Origin: Candidatus Omnitrophota bacterium
GTDB taxonomy: Bacteria; Ratteibacteria; UBA8468; MWAK01
Direction of reading: 5' to 3'
Assembly (NCBI GenBank): GCA_018829455.1
Contig: JAHJUB010000088.1
Coordinates: forward strand, 1-6,350
DNA: 6,350 nucleotides
Positions 1-6,177 of the stretch are shown in pieces (within the stretch, counting starts at the first letter, position 1; each line of letters begins with the position of its first letter). The notes beneath the pieces are model-generated. The model made no database searches. It saw only the letters and a program-made list of their open reading frames with translations, and had not been told where the DNA came from. The position numbers and the translations under genes are program-made.

Positions 1-67
1 AAATTGGACGAAACTTGCTTAGGGGTGATCTGTCCTTTTGTCACTTGACATCACACCGTACATCTTT
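1..67. other. Partial intergenic region downstream of fabD
   Basis: This short edge sequence lies just after the fabD stop codon on the minus strand, and no coding region can be supported in it. It holds an imperfect dyad: GGTGA at 24-28 with TGTC at 31-34 on the left can pair with GACA at 47-50 and TCAC at 51-54 on the right, with a bulge. A smaller inverted repeat, TGTCA-CT-TGACA, lies at 39-50. There is no T-tract on the minus strand after the dyad, so it does not look like a classical terminator. It may be the edge of a further repeat or of an RNA structure before the next gene. Confidence 0.3.
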
Positions 68-943
68 TTACAACACATTCGCTTCCGGCACGATGCGCTT
101 CATCAACCCGGAAAGAACCCGGCCGGGTTCCGCCTCCAGAAAAGAATCCGGTTTCTTTTCCTGCCAGATTTGGGCTACCGTCTGCCTCCAGAGAACCGGC
201 GAGGTAATCTGCTCCACCAGGAGCCGCTTGATTTCATCCGTATTGGAAAATTGCCTTCCGGTCACGTTCGCATAGACCGGGAAAATTGGAACCTGAACCG
301 GACAGCCGGAGACAATTTTTTCAAAACCTTTTCGCGCCAAATCCATCAGCGGGGAATGAAAAGCGCCGGAGACTTTAAGCGGAATTACCTTGCACGGATG
401 CCTTTGCGATAATATCTGCCGGACACGCTCAACCGCATCCTTTTCCCCGGAAATAACCACCTGGCCCGGCGCATTATAATTAGCCGGCCAGACACTCCCG
501 GTTTCCGCGCAGGCGGCAGTCACTTTTTCATCGTCAAGACCAATGACCGCAGCCATCGCGCCCGGCCGTTCCCTGGTCGCCTGGGCCATCAACTCGGCGC
601 GCCGGCTTACTAAAAGCAGGCCGTCCGGGAAGGAAAAAACGCCGGCCGCAGTCAAAGCGGTATATTCCCCCAAACTGTGTCCGGCTGCAGCCGCCGGCAG
701 TTCGTTCCCTTCCTTCCAGTTCACGAAATAAGCAAAACTGGTCAGGTAGATTGCCGGCTGGCTGTTCTCCGTCCGGGTTAAAACCTCTTCGGGTCCTTCA
801 AAGATAATCCGGGAAAGGTCTCTGCCTAAAATTTCATCCGCCTGGCAATAAAGCCGTTGAACAGCCGGGACGGCCTGATATAATTCCCTGCCCATACCCT
901 TCTTCTGGCTGCCCTGTCCCGGAAAAAGAAGGACGATCTTCAT
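68..943 (-). CDS. fabD: Malonyl-CoA:ACP transacylase (FabD)
   Basis: A 291-residue protein that moves the malonyl group from malonyl-CoA to acyl carrier protein, supplying the extender unit for type II fatty acid synthesis in the cytoplasm. The length is normal for the family (about 290-310). Visible motifs are the N-terminal LFPGQGSQ (residues 6-13), the nucleophile elbow GHSLGEY with Ser90, the following RRAELM with Arg115 (the carboxylate-binding arginine region), the NYNAPGQVVISG segment (155-166) and GAFHSPLM with catalytic His196. TENSQPAIY (58-66) carries the conserved glutamine. The ATG start overlaps the TGA of the upstream DUF4321 gene as ATGA, so translation is probably coupled; no separate Shine-Dalgarno sequence is seen. 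Other fab genes (fabH, fabG, acpP) are not visible and may lie beyond the left edge. The protein looks intact. Confidence 0.97.
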   Translation of the reverse strand: MKIVLLFPGQGSQKKGMGRELYQAVPAVQRLYCQADEILGRDLSRIIFEGPEEVLTRTENSQPAIYLTSFAYFVNWKEGNELPAAAAGHSLGEYTALTAAGVFSFPDGLLLVSRRAELMAQATRERPGAMAAVIGLDDEKVTAACAETGSVWPANYNAPGQVVISGEKDAVERVRQILSQRHPCKVIPLKVSGAFHSPLMDLARKGFEKIVSGCPVQVPIFPVYANVTGRQFSNTDEIKRLLVEQITSPVLWRQTVAQIWQEKKPDSFLEAEPGRVLSGLMKRIVPEANVL

Positions 944-1203
944 TGAGTACGCAAATAATAGATAGTGGCTATTATCATGGCGAATAATGCCATTAGATTG
1001 AGGTGCAGAGCCACGCCAAAAGTTATCTTCGCCAGGATAAGGTCAAACTCGGCCGGCCCGAAGAAAGGCGCGGCAGTGACGGTGAAGAACTGACGGGCAA
1101 ACGAATCAACCGGAAGCAGCAACCCGATTATCTCGCCGACGGCGCTTCCGATTATGGCGGAAAGCAGCAAAAGCCCCAGAAAAAACCAGAATCCTCTTTT
1201 CAT
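940..1203 (-). CDS. DUF4321 family small membrane protein
   Basis: An 87-residue protein starting MKRGFWFF. It has a hydrophobic segment at about residues 5-30 with the small-residue pattern GSAVGE (19-24), a polar middle part ending GPAEFDL (49-55), and a second hydrophobic segment at about 60-84 that begins ITFGVALHLNL. This two-helix layout, with a conserved GE in helix 1 and an (I/L)TFG...L.LN motif before helix 2, matches my memory of DUF4321, a family with no assigned function. The open frame extends upstream to an ATG at 1257, but that ATG lies inside the 50-bp repeat and adds 18 residues (MNRAPTF...) unlike the family, so the start at 1203 is preferred. No clear Shine-Dalgarno sequence precedes it. 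The stop overlaps the fabD start by four bases. It probably sits in the inner membrane; its link to FabD is by position only. Confidence 0.8.
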   Translation of the reverse strand: MKRGFWFFLGLLLLSAIIGSAVGEIIGLLLPVDSFARQFFTVTAAPFFGPAEFDLILAKITFGVALHLNLMALFAMIIATIYYLRTQ

Positions 1204-1240
1204 AATGGTTAGCGTGTCATCTTGGATTGCAGAATTGAAT

Positions 1241-1290
1241 GTAGGGGCGCGATTCATCGCGCCCGCGGGTTCGATGAATCGAACCCCTAC
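1241..1290. repeat. 50-bp double-hairpin palindromic element, copy A
   Basis: The element is bounded by GTAGGGG (1241-1247) and CCCCTAC (1284-1290), which are exact complements. Inside are two hairpins that share the central CCCGCGGG (1262-1269). The left one is GGG-CGC-GAT, loop TC, ATC-GCG-CCC; the right one is GGG-TTC-GAT, loop GA, ATC-GAA-CCC. It can fold as two side-by-side hairpins or as a cruciform closed by the outer arms. It lies in the 83-bp gap between trpD and DUF4321 and overlaps the last three bases of trpD. No target-site duplication is evident in the flanks. It resembles a REP/MITE-like non-autonomous palindrome, but I cannot assign a family. Confidence 0.93.
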
Positions 1291-2354
1291 TTTTTCTCCG
1301 TTTCAAAACTATTGGTAAATTCCACCAGTGATTTTAATTTCGCCAGCGCCCGGCCGGATTCGATCACCTCCACGGCGTAAGCGACGCCTTTTTTCCAATC
1401 ATCTGCCCGGCCGGCCGCCATAAAAGCGGCTCCGGCATTCAAAACAACCATATCCCGCGGAGCGCCTTCCTTCCCTTTCAGGATGGAAAGGATGATTCCG
1501 GCGTTCTCCTCTGCATTCCCGCCCCGGATGTCAAGCAGGGAAGCCCGCCGCATCCCAAAATCTTCCGGCTGAACCTGGTAATTTATTACGTGGCCGTCTT
1601 TCACCTGAGAAACAAAAGTCTTGCCCACGATGCTGACTTCGTCAAAACTACCTTCACCGTAAACCACCAGGGCGCTCCGGCTGCCAAGATTAAGCAGAAC
1701 GCTGGCTATCTTTTCAGTCAGGTTTACGTCGTAAACACCCAAAACCTGAACGTTGGCGCCGGCCGGGTTGGTAAGCGGCCCCAACAGGTTGAAGATAGTC
1801 CGGATACCCATCTGGGTACGCACCGGTAAAGCGTATTTCATAGCGCTGTGGTACAACGGCGCGTAGAAGAACCCGAGGCCCACTTGCTCCACGCATGACT
1901 TGACTCTTTCCGGAGTGATGTCTATATTTACGCCCAGACTGCGAACCACATCCGCGCTGCCGCACCGGCTGGATACCGAACGGTTGCCGTGCTTCGCCAC
2001 CAGGCAGCCGCCGCCCGCCACTACCAGAGCGGTAGCCGTGGAAACATTAAAGGTATTGGTGCCGTCTCCGCCGGTTCCGCAGGTGTCAATAATCGTCTCG
2101 CGGTCAAAATTAATATCGTCCCGGTCAAACTCAATCACTTCCTTGTTGATTTCAATTCGCAAAACCTTCTCCCGCATCACCCGGGCGCAGCCGGTAATTT
2201 CAGCCGTTGTTTCCCCCTTCAGCCGCAAACCCATCAGGAAAGCAGCTATTTGGGCTTCGGTCGCTTGGCCCTCCATAATCTCGGTCATGGCAACCGCTGC
2301 TTCCTGCTCGGACAGGTCTTCCGCTCTGGCTAATTTGGCGATTATTTCTTTCAT
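1287..2354 (-). CDS. trpD: Anthranilate phosphoribosyltransferase (TrpD)
   Basis: A 355-residue enzyme that joins anthranilate to phosphoribosyl pyrophosphate, giving phosphoribosylanthranilate, the second step from chorismate to tryptophan. Motifs in order are the helical N-terminal domain with AAFLMGLRLKGET (37-49), the PRPP loop DTCGTGGDG (90-98), NVST (103-106), KHGNRSVSSRCGSADV (121-136), a GIRTIFNLLGPLTNP stretch (183-197) and YGEGSFDEVS (232-241). These are features of true TrpD. The segment at about residues 66-88, before the PRPP loop, is longer than usual and contains a repeated FDR motif. The TAG stop is provided by the edge of repeat copy A. The ATG at 2354 gives the expected N-terminus; no Shine-Dalgarno sequence is evident. 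It is a lone trp gene here, 61 bp downstream of the aminotransferase gene on the same strand. Confidence 0.96.
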   Translation of the reverse strand: MKEIIAKLARAEDLSEQEAAVAMTEIMEGQATEAQIAAFLMGLRLKGETTAEITGCARVMREKVLRIEINKEVIEFDRDDINFDRETIIDTCGTGGDGTNTFNVSTATALVVAGGGCLVAKHGNRSVSSRCGSADVVRSLGVNIDITPERVKSCVEQVGLGFFYAPLYHSAMKYALPVRTQMGIRTIFNLLGPLTNPAGANVQVLGVYDVNLTEKIASVLLNLGSRSALVVYGEGSFDEVSIVGKTFVSQVKDGHVINYQVQPEDFGMRRASLLDIRGGNAEENAGIILSILKGKEGAPRDMVVLNAGAAFMAAGRADDWKKGVAYAVEVIESGRALAKLKSLVEFTNSFETEKK

Positions 2355-2389
2355 AATTCTAAAACCGAATGGTGAAAAAGGTTAGGAAA

Positions 2390-2419
2390 ATCTTATCAGA
2401 AAAAGAGGAAATACGTCAA
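2390..2419 (-). promoter_or_regulatory. Candidate promoter for trpD-DUF4321-fabD
   Basis: On the minus strand, TTGACG (2419-2414, five of six matches to the -35 consensus) is followed after 18 bases by TAAGAT (2395-2390, four of six matches to the -10 consensus). Transcription would start near 2383, about 29 bases before the trpD ATG. The -35 box overlaps the stop codon of the upstream aminotransferase gene. This is a weak match made by eye, and the genes may simply be co-transcribed from the promoter near 3620. Confidence 0.3.
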
Positions 2420-3600
2420 ATTAGACGCTGAAAATCTTTGCTTGTTTTCCGAAGTATCTCCGCCTGTTTTTCCGCTTCCTTTAAATCCCAGTAGTTGGTC
2501 TTGAATTGCAGCATCCTCTTCTGCAGGTACTCGGCGTTGGGACATAAAGAGGCATCATACTTCTGCCGAACCCCGGTATATTTCTGAACTTCATTTTGAA
2601 AATACGGTTCTTGATAGGTCAGTTTCCAGGCCGCGTAGATGCCGTCACCGCCGTTCTGGACGAAGAGGTCGCGGAATTGGTACCAGCGCTCTTCCGGGTT
2701 ATCAACATTAAGGAGTATGCTGTATGACCAGTAAGAGTTTGTACAGCCTTCCGGGGTATGTTGGGGAATGAGCCAGGAAATATCGCTGATGGCGACGTTG
2801 AAAATTTCAGCGGATTCCTTCCTTGCTCCAACCAGTTCTTCCGCCCGTTCCAGTTGGCCGAGCGCCACTGCGGACTGCAGTTCTGATATCCGATAATTAA
2901 AACCAAAGCAGACGTGACGGGAAAAATTGGGGTCCTGGATATCGGTTCTGGCAATTCGCCCCTTTTTAGCGCCGATGCTTCCGTAGCCAAGACCGGCAAA
3001 CTTGCGGGCTTTATCCGCCAACGCCTCTATGTCGGTCACCAGCATTCCGCCTTCTCCGCAGGTCAGATGCTTGGAGGCCTGAAAACTGAAACTGGCAAAG
3101 TCCCCGAACTGACCAACTAACTTTCCTTGATACCGGGACAGAAAAGCTTGCGCATTGTCTTCAATCAGAAAGATTCCCTTTTCCCGGCAGATTTTCAGGA
3201 TTTGGTCATAATCAGGCGCAAGACCGTAGAGAGCAACGGTGATGACGGCCCGGGTCTTTTCGGTAATATTGGCCAGAATTGAATCCGCAGAAATGTTGAA
3301 TGTTTTCCGGTCCACATCGGCGAAGACCGGAATGGAACCGTTGTGAAGCACCGCCAAGGCCGGACTGGACATAGTCAAGGGCGGCACGATAACCTCATCA
3401 CCTGTTTTTACGCCTAAAGCCGCCAGGGCAGTATGCATGGTGGCGGTGCCGTTAACGAAAGAAACGGCGAACTCCCGATGGAACATATCCGCAAACTTTG
3501 TTTCCAGGCGTGCGGTAAAAAGATTGTTTTTGGAAGCTTGGAATTGATTGTCCAAAACTTCCAAAACGTATTTTTTCTCTAACCCGGAGATTCTTTCCAT
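2416..3600 (-). CDS. DegT/DnrJ/EryC1/StrS family PLP-dependent aminotransferase
   Basis: A 394-residue fold-type I aminotransferase of the sugar-aminotransferase superfamily. These enzymes usually transfer an amino group to a keto-sugar nucleotide for cell-surface glycans or secondary metabolites; the substrate here is unknown. Key parts are the cofactor phosphate region NGTATMH (50-56), DEVIVPPLTM (68-77), the aspartate of IEDNAQAF (146-153; Asp148 would contact the pyridine nitrogen), the Schiff-base lysine in SFQASKHL (Lys177) followed by CGEGGMLVT (181-189), and GFNYRISELQSAV (233-245). CPNAE (353-357) is the usual C-terminal motif. The open frame extends to 3819, but the upstream part runs antisense through hom and looks non-coding. 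The ATG at 3600 has AAAGGA nine bases upstream and is preferred. No glycan genes are nearby, so its pathway cannot be read from context. Confidence 0.93.
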   Translation of the reverse strand: MERISGLEKKYVLEVLDNQFQASKNNLFTARLETKFADMFHREFAVSFVNGTATMHTALAALGVKTGDEVIVPPLTMSSPALAVLHNGSIPVFADVDRKTFNISADSILANITEKTRAVITVALYGLAPDYDQILKICREKGIFLIEDNAQAFLSRYQGKLVGQFGDFASFSFQASKHLTCGEGGMLVTDIEALADKARKFAGLGYGSIGAKKGRIARTDIQDPNFSRHVCFGFNYRISELQSAVALGQLERAEELVGARKESAEIFNVAISDISWLIPQHTPEGCTNSYWSYSILLNVDNPEERWYQFRDLFVQNGGDGIYAAWKLTYQEPYFQNEVQKYTGVRQKYDASLCPNAEYLQKRMLQFKTNYWDLKEAEKQAEILRKTSKDFQRLI

Positions 3601-3634
3601 TTTTCGCAGTCCTTTGTGATATAATATCATAATT
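3601..3634. promoter_or_regulatory. Divergent promoter/operator region between the aminotransferase gene and hom
   Basis: Only 34 bp separate the two divergent start codons. The centre is a near-perfect dyad, GTGATAT-A-ATATCAT (3616-3630), extended by TT and AA to 19 bp with one mismatch. On the plus strand TATAAT (3620-3625), a perfect -10 hexamer, ends nine bases before the hom ATG, so a transcript would start at or very near the ATG. On the minus strand TATGAT (3631-3626) or TATTAT (3626-3621) could serve the aminotransferase gene. No convincing -35 box was found for either direction. The dyad may be a regulator site or merely the symmetric AT-rich core of back-to-back promoters. Confidence 0.55.
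3610..3615 (-). promoter_or_regulatory. Ribosome binding site of the aminotransferase gene
   Basis: AAAGGA on the minus strand ends nine bases before the ATG at 3600. It decides the start: an upstream in-frame ATG at 3630 would place this Shine-Dalgarno sequence inside the coding region. Confidence 0.65.
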
Positions 3635-4966
3635 ATGAAGAAGATTGGAATTGGACTCATCGGTTTCGGCACGGTTGGCGCCGGCGTCGCCAGGACACTC
3701 ATAGAGCGAAAAAACCTCTTATCGGAGCGGGCCGGGTTCATCCCGGAACTTGTTTCGGTATGTGATTGCGATTTGAAACGGCCCCGTCCGGTTTCTTTGC
3801 CGACCGGGATATTGACCAAAGACGTTAAAAAGGTTCTGGAAAACCCGCAGGTTCAAATAGTGGTAGAATTGGTCGGCGGTATTGAACCGGCCGGCTCTTT
3901 TCTCCTGAAAGCGCTTAAAAACGGAAAATCGGTAGTGACCGCCAATAAGGCGCTCCTAGCCGAAAAAGGCGACCGGTTATTCTCCGCCGCGGAACAATCG
4001 GAATGTCAGATCGGATTTGAGGCCTCGGTCGGCGGCGCCATTCCAATCATCAAGACCTTGAGAGAAAGTTTTGTTGCCAATAATATAACCTCTCTTTATG
4101 GAATACTGAACGGCACCACCAACTTTATCCTCACCCGGATGGCTGAAGAGCGGCTCTCCCTGACAAAAGCGCTTAAGATTGCCCAGGACGCCGGTTTTGC
4201 GGAAAGAGACCCGTCTCTTGACCTTTCCGGTACAGACTCATCGCACAAACTATCGGTCATGGCTACCCTGATTACCGGAAAATTCTTTCCGGCGTCCAAC
4301 ATTCCGACTGAAGGAATCTCCGGAATTACGCCCGAGGATTTGCAGTATGCGGCGGAATTAGGATACGGGGTAAAACTGTTATCTATACTAAAGATATCCC
4401 CCTCACCTTCTCCTCTCCCCCTTAGGGAGAGGGTCTGGGGTGAGGAGAGCGTAAGCCTGGCTACCTACCCGGCGCTCATTCCCAACCGGCATATCTTAAG
4501 TTCGGTCCGGGATGTTTACAACGCTATCTTTCTCACCGGAGACCTGGTCGGTGAAAGCCTGCTCTTTGGAAAAGGCGCCGGGATGAACCCGACCGCCAGC
4601 AGCGTAATCAGCGACATCATCGGCATCGGCAAAAATATTCTCGGCGGGACAAAACCCTCTCCCCTTTTTACGGGACCGGGCCGAAAATTACAATTGGAGA
4701 CGGATTTTGAAAGCCGTTACTATTTCCGCTTTTCCGCCCTGGACCAGCCGGGTGTTTTCGCCCGGATTGCCGAAATCCTGGGTAAACACAATATCAGCAT
4801 CGCCTCCTGCATCCAGAAAGAGGAGAAACCGAAAAAGGCGGTGCCGGTGGTGGTGCTGACACATACGGCAAAAGAATCTGCGGTCAAGGCAGCAATCTCT
4901 GTCATAGACCGTCTGCCGGTGATTAAATCAAAGACGGTTTTGTTGAGATTGGCATTTGATGGGTAA
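3635..4966 (+). CDS. hom: Homoserine dehydrogenase with C-terminal ACT domain
   Basis: A 443-residue NAD(P)-dependent enzyme that reduces aspartate semialdehyde to homoserine, the branch point to threonine and methionine. The Rossmann domain opens with GLIGFGTVGAGV (7-18); VTANKALLAEKG (101-112) carries the conserved Lys105; GILNGTTNFIL (156-166) and DLSGTDSSHKL (196-206, Lys205) form the substrate site; GKGAGMNPTASSV (312-324) returns to the nucleotide domain. Residues about 361-440 (YYFRFSALDQPGVFARIAEIL...) form an ACT domain, which in this family usually gives threonine feedback inhibition. Residues 255-272 are an odd Ser/Pro/Arg-rich insert encoded by a palindromic element, between the LLSILKI strand and the conserved YPALIP. 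The start is the only one preserving the Rossmann N-terminus. There is no Shine-Dalgarno sequence, and the mRNA may be leaderless. thrC follows 66 bp later. Confidence 0.97.
   Translation: MKKIGIGLIGFGTVGAGVARTLIERKNLLSERAGFIPELVSVCDCDLKRPRPVSLPTGILTKDVKKVLENPQVQIVVELVGGIEPAGSFLLKALKNGKSVVTANKALLAEKGDRLFSAAEQSECQIGFEASVGGAIPIIKTLRESFVANNITSLYGILNGTTNFILTRMAEERLSLTKALKIAQDAGFAERDPSLDLSGTDSSHKLSVMATLITGKFFPASNIPTEGISGITPEDLQYAAELGYGVKLLSILKISPSPSPLPLRERVWGEESVSLATYPALIPNRHILSSVRDVYNAIFLTGDLVGESLLFGKGAGMNPTASSVISDIIGIGKNILGGTKPSPLFTGPGRKLQLETDFESRYYFRFSALDQPGVFARIAEILGKHNISIASCIQKEEKPKKAVPVVVLTHTAKESAVKAAISVIDRLPVIKSKTVLLRLAFDG
4397..4450 (+). repeat. In-frame palindromic element inside hom
   Basis: An imperfect palindrome within the hom coding sequence. 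The outer arms are CCTCACC (4401-4407) and GGTGAGG (4439-4445). The inner arms are CCTCTCCC (4412-4419) and GGGAGAGG (4425-4432), with loop CCTTA. It is translated in the hom frame as SPSPSPLPLRERVWGEES (residues 255-272), a composition unlike the rest of the protein, and it carries no stop in that frame. The boundaries are approximate. From memory, CCCTCACC...CTCTCCC-type palindromes and PSPLPL-like peptides recur as dispersed repeats in many environmental genomes. It is a different sequence family from the 50-bp elements nearby. Confidence 0.85.
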
Positions 4967-4973
4967 ACAGTGG

Positions 4974-5023
4974 GTAGGGGCGCGATTCATCGCGCCCGCG
5001 GGTCGGATAAATCCGACCCCTAC
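4974..5023. repeat. 50-bp double-hairpin palindromic element, copy B
   Basis: It has the same architecture and exact length as copy A. The left module is identical to that of A (GGG-CGC-GAT, TC, ATC-GCG-CCC). The right module is GGG-TCG-GAT, loop AA, ATC-CGA-CCC, so its variable triplet is TCG/CGA and its loop is AA rather than GA. It starts seven bases after the hom stop codon and ends nine bases before the thrC ATG, taking up 50 of the 66 intergenic bases. In a hom-thrC mRNA it would form a strong double stem just before thrC. No T-tract follows, so it is not an obvious terminator in either direction. Confidence 0.93.
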
Positions 5024-5032
5024 AAATAACCT

Positions 5033-6115
5033 ATGGATATCAGCCAATACAAAGGGGTTATTGAGCGATACCGTGATTACCTGCCGGTAAGTTCCAATAC
5101 ACCGGTTATTTCTCTTTTGGAAGGCAACACCCCGCTCATCCCATCCGTCTCCTTAGGAAAGAAATTGGGCTTGCGGCTCTATTTCAAATTTGAGGGCGTC
5201 AACCCAACCGGCTCCTTCAAGGACCGGGGCATGACGATGGCGGTATCCAAAGCGGTTGAAGCCGGAAACACTGCCGTAATCTGCGCCTCCACCGGCAACA
5301 CTTCTGCCTCGGCTGCGGCTTATGCGGCCCGGGCCGGCCTCAAAGCCCTGGTGCTGATTCCGGAAGGCAAGATTACCGTGGGCAAATTGGCTCAGGCCTT
5401 AATTCACAATGCCCGGGTGGTTCAAATCAAAGGAAACTTTGATACCGCACTTCAATTGGTCAGGGATATATGTGAGAAACATCAGGTTGCCCTGGTTAAC
5501 TCCGTCAACCCGTACCGGATTGAAGGCCAGAAGACAGCGGCTTTTGAAATCATTGACACCCTCGGAGAAGCGCCTGAGTATCAGGCCCTGCCGGTGGGCA
5601 ATGCCGGCAATATCACCGCCTACTGGAAAGGATATAAAGAGTATTATCAGAAAAAAAAGATGGCTCGTTTACCCCGAATGCTTGGATTCCAGGCCGAGGG
5701 AGCCGCTCCCATCGTTTTGGGTCATCCGGTAACCAACCCGGAAACAATCGCCACCGCCATCCGCATCGGCAACCCGGCCTCCTGGCAGGCCGCGGTCGCG
5801 GCCCGGGATGAATCCGGCGGACTCATTAATACGGTAAGCGACAAAGAGATAACCGAGGCCTCAAAACGGCTGGCCGGCGAAGAAGGCGTCTTCGCGGAAC
5901 CGGCTTCGGCCGCATCAATTGCCGGCCTGTTAAAACTCAGCCAAACCGGATACTTTTCCAGGGAAGCCCTGGTGGTTGTCATTCTTACCGGCCACGGACT
6001 TAAAGACCCGCAGTTCGCCATCAGCGAGTGTCGCCTGCCGGAACCGGTTGCGCCGGACCTGGAGACAGTCGCAGAAGCGTGCGGACTTCGTCCCCCGAAG
6101 GCGGATTGTAACTGA
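5033..6115 (+). CDS. thrC: Threonine synthase (ThrC)
   Basis: A 360-residue PLP enzyme that converts O-phosphohomoserine to threonine, the last step of threonine synthesis. It is of the shorter (about 350-residue) threonine synthase type. The N-terminus YKGVIERYRDYLPV (6-19) is typical and supports this start; an in-frame TAA lies six bases upstream. GNTPLI (31-36) precedes the PLP lysine in NPTGSFKDRGM (57-67, Lys63). The phosphate and substrate loops are ASTGNTSAS (85-93) and PVGNAGN (187-193). FAEPASAAS (287-295) and LTGHGLKDP (318-326) complete the fold-type II core. No Shine-Dalgarno sequence is visible in the nine bases between repeat copy B and the ATG. Co-transcription with hom is likely. 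thrB, the kinase that makes the substrate, is not in the window. Confidence 0.97.
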   Translation: MDISQYKGVIERYRDYLPVSSNTPVISLLEGNTPLIPSVSLGKKLGLRLYFKFEGVNPTGSFKDRGMTMAVSKAVEAGNTAVICASTGNTSASAAAYAARAGLKALVLIPEGKITVGKLAQALIHNARVVQIKGNFDTALQLVRDICEKHQVALVNSVNPYRIEGQKTAAFEIIDTLGEAPEYQALPVGNAGNITAYWKGYKEYYQKKKMARLPRMLGFQAEGAAPIVLGHPVTNPETIATAIRIGNPASWQAAVAARDESGGLINTVSDKEITEASKRLAGEEGVFAEPASAASIAGLLKLSQTGYFSREALVVVILTGHGLKDPQFAISECRLPEPVAPDLETVAEACGLRPPKADCN

Positions 6116-6177
6116 CGCGGTTAAAAAAACATCTAATAAATTAGCGGCAAACCGAAAAGGGCCGCACTACATTTTGT

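Noticed and set aside
38..412. Plus-strand 124-residue open frame opposite fabD
   Set aside because: It is a shadow of the well-supported fabD frame, with no recognisable domain and no ribosome binding site.
1204..1257. N-terminal extension of DUF4321 starting MNRAPTF
   Set aside because: It is encoded partly by repeat copy A and does not match the family start MKRGFWFF.
1241..1290. The double hairpin as a tRNA or small RNA gene
   Set aside because: At 50 bp with two-base loops it has no anticodon arm, T-loop or CCA end, and it recurs in three gaps as a dispersed repeat.
1900..2385. Plus-strand 161-residue open frame opposite trpD
   Set aside because: It is antisense to conserved TrpD motifs and its composition is what the reverse of that coding frame produces.
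3601..3819. N-terminal extension of the aminotransferase frame by 73 residues
   Set aside because: It runs antisense through the start of hom, has no family similarity, and a proper Shine-Dalgarno sequence precedes the ATG at 3600.
4974..5023. Target-site duplications around the repeat copies
   Set aside because: Flanks of all three copies were compared by eye and no matching direct repeats were found.
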